DNA from: Rhea pennata
Taxonomy: Eukaryota > Chordata > Aves > Rheiformes > Rheidae
Length of the DNA stretch: 64,000 nt
Reading direction: 5' to 3'
Assembly (NCBI RefSeq): GCF_028389875.1
Contig: NC_084669.1
Span: 4,859,501-4,923,500, forward strand
The notes under the pieces are model-generated. The model saw nothing but the letters and a program-made list of their open reading frames with translations. It was not told the origin of the DNA and ran no database searches. Both the position numbers and the translations under genes were made by a program. How positions within the stretch are numbered: position 1 is the first letter of the stretch; each line of letters starts with the position of its first letter. This document shows, one piece after another, positions 1-11,063 of this stretch.

Positions 1-624
1 TTTCTGGTTAATTTTGCCAAATAGAGAATTTTTCTCCATTCACAGTCCTGTTGTGGAGAATTCTGAGCAATTAAGAACATCGTGCAGTAAGTTCAGTCTC
101 TATCCACATAAAGAGTCAAAAAAATACATATTACATTGTGGTAGCACTTCCCTCCCAGAAATACTATGCTTATGAACCTTAAAGTTATGAAGATGGGCTT
201 TTCCAATACAACCCTTAAGGTGATCAAAGAATGATTTCAGGACTAAATTAATCAAGCAGACTGGAATGTGAAGAACAGAGAAACTGGGAAATACATTTAT
301 TTTTTACGTTAAGTATAATAATACGTACAAATCTTTACATAAGAATCTCAGCAAAAGAAACCATACCATCCCTAGCCTGGTCTTGAAGTCCTCAGTGACT
401 TGGCCAAAGAGGTAAACAAAGTGTACGTTATTTATCAGTATGTATCAAAGGTACCTCTGCAGTAACAATGTCAGCAGTGGCAATAGCAGTAGCTACAACT
501 TTGGGTTGTGTGAATGCATAAAAGAAAGCATTCAATTGCTGTGAGACCTCTCTGTCTCACTAGCAGTACATCTATAGCTATTCCTTTGTAGCTTCTCACA
601 TTAATCACAAAGTTATTCACTTAC

Positions 625-3600
625 AGTGCTGATTGACCCTCCCTGGACTTGTGAACAGATGCCACCTACAAAAGCCATTCCGATGGCTCCATTGTAAGAG
701 TTTCTCCCTCTGCAACAAAAGCAGTTTGAAGGCGTTATTGCAATAAGACCTGAAAGTTTGTAATTTCCATGGAGAAATACACAAATACTGCAATACAAAA
801 TTTGGTCTTTCTGGAATCAAGAAGAAATTTGCCACTATATCAGGGTTTCACTGTTATTAATCATGAACAGCTGAACAACATTGCTTAAAAGCAATGATCA
901 CATAAGTCTGCTATGTCAGTGAGTTGACTGATAATAAGGATTCCATTCTAAAAATAGTTTCTCGATGTTTTTCCTAGTTAAAACAGCTTAAAAGTTGAGT
1001 GAACTTTGCTCCAGTTATATTTTCATCCATATACAAAAACAAAATCTTATACATAAACAACACTGGCAGAGCGACCAGTTTTTGCACTGAACCAAAACTT
1101 ACATCATGAGATGGCTAACGTCATTTCTCGATCGTTTAAGAAGATCTTTTTGTCTCCAAGAAACAAATCTACTCAGTACGTCTCCAGCTGAACCATCCAT
1201 TACAGATATTTGATTTGTATCTGACCAGATCTCTAATCCAACCAAAACAATCTGGATGTTTAAAGCTCTGTACATCTGGAAATACACAATGATAATTACT
1301 GTTCATCAGTGTGGTTCAGCTGAATTCTGTAAGATTACAGCAGCACATTAGGCTGAACATAACAATGGAAGCATAAGTTTTGTTTATTTTAATTATTAAC
1401 ACTTAGTTTTACATGAGGAAAGAATATGTGACTGAAGGTCATCTACTTCACAGAGATACTTAAACATAACTTTCAGATGTGAGAGGTTGGAACAGCCACA
1501 TTCACTTGTTTCTTTAGCTAACTGTCTTAAGGAGAAATTGGGAAGAGATGATTCGAGATCCTACGGAATTCTTCACAGCTCTGACATTTTGCTTAATAAA
1601 AAAACAAGCTACAAACAAGCGAAAGACTCTTCTTGGCGATATAAAATATACTGGAGACCTCAGGTTCCTGGAGCAGCCGAAGTCTGGAAGCATACAGAAT
1701 TGATTTAAAAATATCTTGCATCTCTCTTCTTGCCTGCACATCTGCAAGCCTTGTGCACAGATTCATGACATTCTTTAACTATATTAAACATTGATAAATA
1801 ACTTCCAAATACAATTTCAGAACATAATTGTAAAATTTACTGCATTAGTCATTTTGTAAACTATAATAAAGCAGAAACTACTGAATGTAACTGAACTCAC
1901 CTACCCCATCAACATAATTTATCAGCTCAACTACCTCCTTTTGCACTGCAGCAGAGTCAGATTTCTTCAGCAAAAACTGTAAAATATTATATGAAAATGT
2001 CAGAGAAAAGTTTTAATAATTTAATAAAATGTATTTATCATTGGATAAAACAATTACCCTGTTGTTATCCACAACCATAAATAATTCCACATAGCTTTTC
2101 TGTGGCAAGACATTGCGCTTCTTCTGTAAATTAGAAAGAAGAGTAAGTTAACATAATGACTAATAAGTTTTACTTTATAAAATTTATTTTTTTCCTCATG
2201 GTTTGTATTTGATGTATTTACAAGGCAACATTTTTAATGTGGCCTCCAAGGACAATTTGTTTTAGATTTCCACATAAATATCTAAATGTCAGCAACTTCT
2301 GGTCAGACACTGACAGGTATGAGCTGAAAGACAGCTTCAGGTCTTTCACATCACATTCTCTGTTCTTCTGCTAAAGGCTGGCTTGAAGTGATGCTAAATT
2401 TCCATGGTGCTGTTCTTCTATTTTAAGATTTCCTTAGCAGTAACTCCCACAAGTTTGGGGTCCATGAAAATTAAGGTCATAAAAAAGTGGCCAGCCAAGC
2501 CAAACCCACCTAGAATGATATACCATGCCAAAGCAAGAGCTCTATAGACTCCTGGCTGCTGGAATGGCCTGAGGAAAGGGTTGGACCACCTCCCTGGAGG
2601 GAGAAGTAGAAATATATTTACCCTCCAAAGCTTTTTCCCACTAGAGGTGCTGTTTGATAAAAATGCATATTTCACAGAATGCTTCACAAATGTCTTTTCA
2701 TGATGAAGACTGTCATTCAGCACACCACATCGGAAAGGGATATACTGCACATCTTCTAACTGGTAAAAAATGTGTTCAAATGTGCTGGACGTGTTGAGTG
2801 GCTCCATTCCATACCACTTGCCACCAATGTAGAGAACTCCTCTAGTAATCATAAAAGAATGAAAAATTATTCCACCATTTTCCTTCACAATTATGACTAG
2901 ATGAGTGAATAAAAGCTGAATATTTAAAAACTATGACTCTTCATACCACCATATTGAAATAAATTATTATCTTAAAATAAACTCTCTTAGTATGGGGGCT
3001 AAGTTCAAATGCACAACAATATCTCAAAAGACAAAATAGAACTTCTGAAAAATAATTGTACACAAGTGTGTCCTCCTTGAATCATTTAGTAGGGAAGCCT
3101 AATCCTTACTGAATTAATGAGATTGGATTGTGGATACAGAGCTGAATCTTTTGGTCCATATCTCTAGTCTCACTTCTAGCTCCATGTTGCTAAAGTAATC
3201 TAACTTTTCTGAAAAAGAGACCTTTTAAGATGGAAAGAGAGGCTAAAATCACCAGTGTGTTTAATAGGGAAATAGTGATATTACACTACCGAGTGCAACT
3301 AAGTAAAAATATTTTGCATTTGTCCATGACTCAGAAACACCTGGTTCATGTCTATTTGCTGTAAGAGAATCTTTCAGAAGCTATTATCTTGTTCTCCAGA
3401 ATCTTAAACTATATTTAGAAAAGGAATTCTCTTGTTACTAGCTTGTGAAAGAAAATCCTCAAAAAACAGGTGTTCAAAGTAACTGAAGGAGTTGAGTCTG
3501 CCTAAGTTTGCAGAACATCCAAAATGATATTTCTGTTCTGTTTAGTGAGGTCAAATGTTAACTGAAATATCAGTATGCTGATTGTTTGCCAGGAAATGCC

Positions 3601-6600
3601 ACTATTTATTGACTGGCATCTCACTTTGATACTATACAGGAAGGATGGTTAGGTGAACTTTCACATTTGACCCTTCCTGCCTGTCCAAAAGAGATCAAAC
3701 TGAACAAGGCTTCAAGAACCTACAAGTACATCCAAAGACCAGCTGAACAGCCTGGTTAAATGAGCCCAGGGAGCTCTGAAACACTGTACACATAGTCTTG
3801 CTGCCTGCACAATTTGCTGTGCATGCCATTTCTTTTTGTCATCTTGCACAGACAGATTCTGCAGGAAGAACTTGGGAGAACTCCAAGAACATATGCCTTT
3901 CATAAATTAACTTGGCTGCATCTCAGATTAACATAACTGTATTGTATTTGAAAAATTTCCATTGTTCTGAAAGCTAATTTATAAATGCAGCCCATCAACA
4001 ATATCTGTGCAGTGGGACAGATACACCACATTAAAATATTAAGGTGTTAATATACAGAAAATACTTGCAAGATAGAACAGTGGGTGTTTTTCTAGCTGTT
4101 TGATGAATAGCAATAACAACTGATTTTTTTTAACTGCTTTTTGCTGAGGTATTGCACAATTAATTATCTTAAAGTAAAAAGTAAGTGGTAATACCTAAGG
4201 CCATTACATGTGCTAAGAGCAAGCATCGAGTCAGCAACTCCTTCAACAGTGCCGTGATAATAACAGCGTGTCTGAAACGCAAGAAAACCTTAAATTAATT
4301 ATACCAAAAGAAGCTTTCTCATTACTGAAGCACTCAATTAAGTTTTACTGGGCTCACATGTTTCACGTTGAAATTAAAAGTGTGCTTAAGGCATCCTTTA
4401 TTCAGAGTCTCAAAACTAGAGCTTTGATATTGCCACCGTACTTTTAACTGTATAGTATGCAATGGCAACATAATCAGCCAGCTCAAATCCAATCTTGGCA
4501 TAAATTTCTTTCATATCTTGGAAAACAGTGATGCTGCATCATCATACACAGTACGAAGATAAGCACACTCCATCATAAGGCAGTGTTATGTTTTATATCA
4601 ACAAGAACTGTTAAACATAAGTATCACAAATGTCAAAACTGAGGAAAGCCTATTTTCCAGCAAATTTACTTTTCTTCTCTAGATACTTTATGTGCATCAC
4701 TTGTACTTTCCCTTCTGCTGCCAAAAATGTAATCAATTTTCACTGTGCCATCATAGAAATATGAAGACATTCAGAGTGAATGGTTGCATATACTTGTTTT
4801 TGCTTTGAGAATACATTTAGATGCATACGGATCTTGTTGTAGTCTTCAGTTCTAACAAATTGTTAATATGACCTTCAATGCAAAAAGCTTGGCTCCCTGG
4901 GTTGAAGAAACTTACACAAATAGGGAACTTCAGTAGATATAATACCTTGATTTTTGATTGCGTAGTCTCCCGTTTCCCATTTTCCCCATAGGTATATACT
5001 CTAAAGTCTTCACTAACAAGCTTTCTGGAAACAGAAATAAACCGCTGCTCTTTTACCAGGCTAAAAACCAAGATATAAATCCTGAATCATAAGTACTACA
5101 TTCTGTTAGTAGCACACTCATGCTAAATTAATATTAAAATCCGTAGACATGAAACAAAATACCTTAAAATTTGATACATTATTTGGAAAAGAGTTTTTTA
5201 AAAAATATTTTAACCCAAATATCTATACAGTAGGATTTGACCAGACTGTATTATATTAGGGACTGGACTCAGGAATGAGGAGCAACAAAAATAGACACAT
5301 TTCTTGAAGTACAACATGGCTAACGATCCCCACACCAAGTTAATGAAGAGCTAATGTTAAACTAAATTCTTACTTTCCACAACGATTTTCTAAAATCCCC
5401 TATCTTGTTGTGCTAATAAAAATGAATTAAAACATAATTCTGAAAAATATAAAAAATCTGTTTGCATAATACAGCCATTATTTATCACAACTTTTTGCCT
5501 TACTACAATCTGACAATTAAAAGGTTTCTTCCAAGCATTTTTCAGTATAAAAATATTTGTTTATAGCAAACTAAATCCCAAAATGGAATGATTCCTTAGG
5601 ACATGGTATCACATACTTATTTTTCTTTAGTTTCAGGAGGTATGTTCCATTTCTGGTTTTAATTGAATATGAAAGTTTGTCATCTGAATGCTTCTGCAAA
5701 TAGAACAAAAAATATTACTTAATAAGGTGATTTTCTATCTGAGTCTATGAGTTCCAAGTTTTCTTTAATAACACTAAGGTATATGTTTTAACTATATATC
5801 ATATTCAAAAAACACACATTCCTAAACCTCATACTTTCTATATTTCAAAGTTTCAGCAGCACACTCTGCATTCTTTCCTATTGAAATTTTAAATTCCACC
5901 TAAGCTATAAAAAAAAAAAGTAAACAAACTACACAAGAAATTAAATGTGTCTACCATTACAGATTTTTAGAGGGAATTTGAAATATATAGAGCCTACAGG
6001 AAAAAAAGAAAAAAAAAAACTTAAGATATTAAAAGAACAAAAAATAAATACTAGTAAAGTTAAATCTAGACTACCATGCTATGGTTTTATAGACTCGGGA
6101 ATAGACGATTCTAAGAAACTAGAGGAGAGGAAGTAATTACAGCTTAGATAAAGAGAGTCTGATTCAGTTCCCAAGGCAGAGCACAGCTGAAATATGTTGC
6201 CAAACTACCACATAATGTTTTGTGACACTCCTTGTGCAAATCAGCAGCAGCTGGATGAACAACTCACAAATTCTTCTTTTGATAATCAGTATGTACAAAG
6301 GTGACTAATGCTATTTCAATAGCAGTCATTTCAGTAACTGAATTTGTATCTGACACAAAGGTGAATTACCAGAACGGAAGGTTTCGCTCTTACTTTCTTA
6401 ACTCGTTAATTTAACCTTTACACACATATGGGGCCACCTGTACAAAGCAAGTACCAACTCTTCAGGTGCCAGAAAGTGAAATCCTATGTTTATCTAAAGC
6501 CCAAGTACAACGTGCAAAAGAACAGATATGGTATGGATGTTAGTTCGAGTGTAACATCTAATGTGACTTGGAGGAAATGGCAATATGCTTCATGTGCCTT

Positions 6601-6866
6601 CCTATTTCTGTCTTACAAGGTAGTTAACAGGACTAGAAGTTTGAAAGTCACTAACTGAGAGTACGAGTTTTTGTGTACTTTGTGTGTGCGTATGCATGTG
6701 CATGTGTAACATAGGACAACATTATGAGAAACAACAATATCAGAAAATAGATACACAGAGCAACAAACCTTACGAAAAAATGGGTGATGGTTCTCTCTGC
6801 CTGTGAGACTTTGAGGAACAATTATTTCTAATGTAGAAAGGCCAGATCTCTGTTCAGAAGAAATAC
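625..6866 (-). CDS. ADAM9-like disintegrin/metalloprotease, N-terminal part (partial, one frameshifted exon)
   Basis: Nine exons in transcript order: 6866-6769, 5693-5617, 5024-4946, 4271-4195, 2841-2622, 2123-2058, 1977-1905, 1275-1103, 709-625. All have GT-AG borders and compatible phases. They encode an ADAM prodomain (EDFRVYTYGENGK, CYYHGTVEGV, GVLYIGGKWYGMEPL), a cysteine switch (FRCGVLND), a furin site formed across an exon junction (WR/KKR), then the first third of the M12B reprolysin domain (YVELFMVVDNN, LNIQIVLVGLEIW, GMAFVGGICS). Resemblance is closest to ADAM9. ADAMs are membrane-anchored sheddases activated by prodomain removal. The HExxHxxGH zinc site, disintegrin, EGF and membrane parts would lie left of the window. 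The signal-peptide exon should lie between 6.9 and 11 kb but no candidate with the right phase was found. The 1977-1905 exon has 73 instead of the expected 72 nt and shifts frame, so the gene may be a pseudogene or the base an assembly error. Confidence 0.85.
1905..1977 (-). pseudogene. Frameshifted exon of the ADAM9-like gene
   Basis: Read from the acceptor in phase 0 this exon gives FLLKKSDSAAVQKEVVELI and then, because of an extra base in the T-run at 1918-1921 (A-run on the coding strand), a stop within four codons. Removing one base would restore an ADAM-like NYVDG that joins in phase to the next exon (MYRALNIQ). The neighbouring exons (66 nt before, 173 nt after) are in frame with each other only if this exon is 72 nt. 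It is either a true inactivating mutation or a homopolymer sequencing error. Confidence 0.6.
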
Positions 6867-7392
6867 CTAAAAATAAAGTTTGAAATTTCTAAAGAATCAG
6901 AAAGGATTAGAAATACATCAGATTGATATCTGTACAGTGGTGGTCTCCCAACATAATCAGGAAGGATCAAGACCATAAATCAAGCAGGAATAATTTCACC
7001 AGTACAGGACCTGTTTCAGTTTGGTCTATTCTGTCTCTGCCAGAGTTCCTGAAATGTGCTGGTAAAGTCACAGAAATCCACGTTTTCACTCATGGTCAAA
7101 GTACTCCTAATTTCTGAGTGTTTAAACCAAGTATATGTGGCCTCATTCTCTGCAGAAATTGTGTATGTTCGACTGTATTTGAAGTTAATTGTAACACTGC
7201 TTCAAAAAATACTGTTGTAAAGTGCTAAAAAATGCAAATTCAATCAAGAGTTTTTTAAACTGGGTATCCAGAAGTGGCTGATAATCTTGGGAATAACTCT
7301 TGATCTTAGTTACCTACCTTATAAACTAACATAACACAAACGTTGGTCATTCTTTCACAGTGACATTATCAAAACAAATAACTACTGTTTGC

Positions 7393-7416
7393 AAAAAAAA
7401 AAAAAAAAAAAAAAAA
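7393..7416 (+). repeat. Poly(A) tract (24 A)
   Basis: Uninterrupted run of 24 adenines. No recognisable retroposon body was seen directly upstream, so its origin is open. Confidence 0.95.
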
Positions 7417-8341
7417 GTGTAACCAACATGACAGTAACATCATGGAAAATCCCAAGAACTAGAAATTTTTTAAAACTCTTCTGTATTCAGTGCATACTTC
7501 GTGATGAAGAAATAGTTTAGGAATGGTCAAACTGATTAAAAAAGACTTGGTTATTGGATTAAAGCTGGGTTCTTCTGGATAATACTCTACATGAGTACAG
7601 AAATAACAACTACCAAATTACTTAAACACAATCTTAATTCTGATATTTTATAACACTGCTTATTAACTTTGTAACTTTGTCCATCCTGTCTTCTTTTTTA
7701 AATCATTTTTTTCCCTAAGACTTACACTTTTAACCTGATGTACCACACAAAATTTATGTAGCTACCTTCTTTGTCCACCTGCCTGTCCCTTCTTGGTAAT
7801 TTCTGAAGCATCTGTTGAGTTTCAATTAACTATGCAAGAGATGTTAACATCTCAGGGAGAATAAAGTTCCTTCTAGTTTTGTGAAATCACCTTCTAGGTG
7901 CCAGGAAGACTGTGCTGATCCATTAATCCATAGCAGGGCTCTCCACGAGTGACTGCTGGAAGTACAGTACAATCATTTTAAAAGGAGACCTTTAAGGTAG
8001 ATCCAATATTGCCAGGAAATTCCAAAACAATTTGCTAGGCAAAAGGGAACTACTGTGCCTCCAGAAGAATAAATTCAGTCTCTGAATACATTGGGGGATA
8101 TTTTCTAATGCTTGCAGAGCCATTTGCCCTGGCTCTCCCTCCCTCTCTACGGTGAACACCTGCCCTTGCTCATCTCCTCCCTTCTGCTCATGTCTCTGCT
8201 TCCTCCTATCATTTCCCAGATTATACCAGCTCCCTCTTTAACCCTTTCTTTCTCCTTACATCCCTTTACTAGCATCCTGTTCTGGACTGGCCTGAATATG
8301 GAAACCATGTAGCTGACTCAGGGTTTAGTTCTGCCACCTGC

Positions 8342-8548
8342 TTGGTCTATGGCCATTACGCCGCCTCCCGCCATCGCTGCTATTGTGTTGTGCCACCTCC
8401 TGCCAGCATGGCCATCGCCCCCACCTCTATCGTGATCGCACCGCCTTCCACCATCGTGGCCATTGCCGCTGCCTCTATCGCTCTTGTGCCACCTCCTGCC
8501 ATTGCCGCTTCCTCTACGGCCATCACGCCGCCTCCCACCATTGCCCAT
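8342..8548 (+). repeat. Degenerate GC-rich minisatellite
   Basis: Loosely repeated blocks built from GCCATCxC, GCCGCCTCC and TGCCACCTCCTGCC, at irregular spacing of roughly 30-40 bp. The repeats create stop-free frames on both strands (proline/alanine-rich on plus, glycine/arginine-rich on minus). The low complexity and openness in several frames argue against coding. Confidence 0.6.
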
Positions 8549-10106
8549 GGGCAGCTGTGTCAGCCTAATGCTTCATCTCGTTTGTTCCAGTCACTGTTAC
8601 GGCTTTATGCTTTGCACCATTTACGTGATCTAATTGACTCCAGAACATCATGCTAACTCAAAAGGGTAAAGATAAGAAGCTTGTGGAATATCTGGTTTCA
8701 GTAAATCAATTTAAAAACTGTCTCCAATGACTTTTTTTGTTGGGTGAACTTGAATTCTGCTTCCTTTCTGTCTGCTCATCAGTCTGGTATTAGGACTCTC
8801 TCTGGTCTACACAACCACCATTTGCAAAGGCGAACATTGATTTTAGCAATCAAAGTGGTGGTTTCTTGCTTCTTAAATTGTGCTTTTGATACGGAACCAA
8901 AAAGACTTCTGTTCTTTTCTAGTGTGAAGTCCTCCTCAGCTGCCCACGTTTCTGTGACCGAAGTTCATAATTGCAGAGAAGCACAGGACATGTTATGAAT
9001 CACCCATTCCGAGCAAGGAGCAGGTTTCTTCAAGGTTATTCATAAAGATGATCTCAATATATTTGACAACGTCAGGATTTTTAAAAGTTAGGTACAAGTA
9101 GTACATGTTTAACATTAAAGACTGACATTACAACAAAAACTCTGATGATTAGCAAATGGACTTCCACACAATATTGGCTCTTAGCATTTACTTTTGACTT
9201 TGCTTTTAATCCTCAAATCACTATAAGTTATTAACTAAATCACACAACCCGCCTGTGTTTCATGAGCAAAGCGTGTACTGCACCAAGAGCAGAAACGTGC
9301 TTCTAACATTACACTTCGACACCCAAAAAGGGCAAATTGCCTGTCATGCTGGCTCTAACCACGACTTTCCTACAAAAACTTCAGGTCTCACGTCTGTTCT
9401 AAATCTAACAGCAGAAGCCAAATCATGAACGGAAATGAACCAACAAGGAGATAAAACAAAGTACAATAAAGAGAGATAATTTCCCTCAAATTACAGAAGA
9501 GCCAAACATTTTCCTCCAGACTCCACTGTAGCCAAGAGTTTGTGACTGCAGCAGTCACAACCATGTTCGGTACCAAAGATGATTCCTATGACACAGGGGG
9601 GAAAAACACAAACAACAAAACCTATAAAAAGCCTCAGCCAACAATCTTTTCCAGGTACATGTTTCCTGGATAAGATTTGCTCAGTCAGAGGTCTGTTTAA
9701 TAGCCTTTCTGATAGCTACCAAGGGTCCTGGCTCAATCTGAAAGCTGTCCACGTTTAGGATCAGGACTGAAGGGTACGAGATGACTTGTACACACTTTCC
9801 GACTACGTAACAAGAACTAAAAGCTTACCTTTTATCCAAAAAAGTTTTCCAGTTAAAGTCAGTCCAAAAGTGAACAGAAATAGGCTGTGTTTTAACATGC
9901 CTAGATTTCCTGGAGAAACAACTACAGTATCCAAGCAAACACTGGCTCTTAGTTTCTCTACACAGAAGAGCTGGAAGAACAAGAACCATCTGCTTGGAAG
10001 GTAAACAATAGAAAAAATACTGTGATACTTCACCCCTGCTGAGGGAACGGGAAGTAAAATTTCACCCTTTCAGCTGGGGAAAAAAAACTGGTTAGACAGC
10101 TTAATG

Positions 10107-10245
10107 CCAAAAAAAAAAAGAAAAAAGAAAAGAAAATAAGAAAAGAAAAGAGAAAAAAAGAAAAGAGAAAAAAAAGAAAAGAGAAAAAAAGAAAAGAGAA
10201 AAAAAGAAAAGAGAAAAAAAGAAAAGAGAAAAAAAGAAAAGAAAG
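10107..10245 (+). repeat. Purine microsatellite, (GAAAAGAGAAAAAAA)-type
   Basis: About 140 bp of pure A/G made of alternating AAAAGA and GAAAAAAAG blocks. The complementary strand gives spurious Phe/Ser/Leu-rich reading frames. Such homopurine tracts can form triplex DNA, which is inference here. Confidence 0.95.
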
Positions 10246-10960
10246 CAAGCAGCACATTCTTAAATCCTGGTTGGAGAGTCAGGCAAAGCATGGCAGGGCC
10301 AAACTGGTTTATTCTAAATGTCTGAGAGCGCTAATGCAACAAGATTACGTGAGACCAGAAACATAAAATATTGCTACTAGCCAACAACATAATTAATACT
10401 GACCATTTTCAGCTCAATAAAAAAAAATACTATAAAAATACTCTTTGTAATTCCAGCTTGCTGTTTCCCATTTTTTTATCTAGATGTTGAAGATATGGAA
10501 AATATGCAATACATATAAAAAATGGAAATTCCACACACGTATGTAACTCAGGGATTTTAATCAGGTCATTGCATATTTAAGATAATGCCTGTCAAAAAAA
10601 AAAGTTTATCACTCTTCAAGGAGTAGAACATTCTTCTGAAGCATCAGACACCACTTTGTTATCAGAAGTAGGAAATAAACGTTTTTAAAACTGGATGAAC
10701 TGCCAGCACATTCTGGACACGTCAGTCGCATTTATAAGCTCAAACACAGACCGGTTTTCAGTCTTACCAGGGATCCTAGCAAATATTCCTTTTTATTTCC
10801 CCACTACTGCTAAACCGCACAAAACCGCCGCCGCCGCCCCTCACAGAGGCCGCCCCGCCCCCGCCGCGTCCCGCCCTCGCGCTTCCCGCCGCGGGGGGGC
10901 GGTGCCGGCGGTTGGCGGCGCCGCCGCGGCGCAGCGTCCGGCGGGACGCGCGAGCCCGCT

Positions 10961-11030
10961 CCGTTCCGTTCCGTTCCGTTCCGTTCCGTCCCGTTCCGTT
11001 CCGTTCCGTTCCGTCCCATCCCATCCCGCC
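10961..11030 (+). repeat. CCGTT pentanucleotide repeat upstream of the PAAT start codon
   Basis: Fourteen consecutive 5-bp units: CCGTT x5, CCGTC, CCGTT x4, CCGTC, CCATC x2, CCGCC. It ends 34 bp before the PAAT ATG and so lies in the 5' UTR or core promoter. On the minus strand it reads as GGAACGGAAC, which repeats an ETS-like GGAA core every 5 bp. Confidence 0.95.
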
Positions 11031-11063
11031 CCGCCGCGGCTGGCGGCCCCCGCGCCCCCCGCG

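Larger units (their letters stand above)
6900..10700. other. Intron or 5' region of the ADAM9-like gene; no supported exon
   Basis: This stretch should hold the first exon(s) and promoter of the ADAM9-like gene. A short hydrophobic reading frame near 9388-9430 on the minus strand (MIWLLLLDLEQT, followed by a GT) ends in a phase that opens a stop in the next exon, so it was not accepted. The region otherwise contains a poly(A) tract, a degenerate GC-rich minisatellite and a purine microsatellite, listed separately. Confidence 0.5.

Noticed and set aside
8318-8656. Pro/Ala-rich (plus) and Gly/Arg-rich (minus) frames
   Set aside because: Product of a degenerate minisatellite; open on both strands and without splice or family support.
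9388-9576. Hydrophobic minus-strand frame as signal-peptide exon of the ADAM9-like gene
   Set aside because: Joining it to the next exon (6866-6769) in the required phase gives an immediate stop.
10030-10291. Phe/Ser/Leu-rich minus-strand frames
   Set aside because: Translation of the purine microsatellite.
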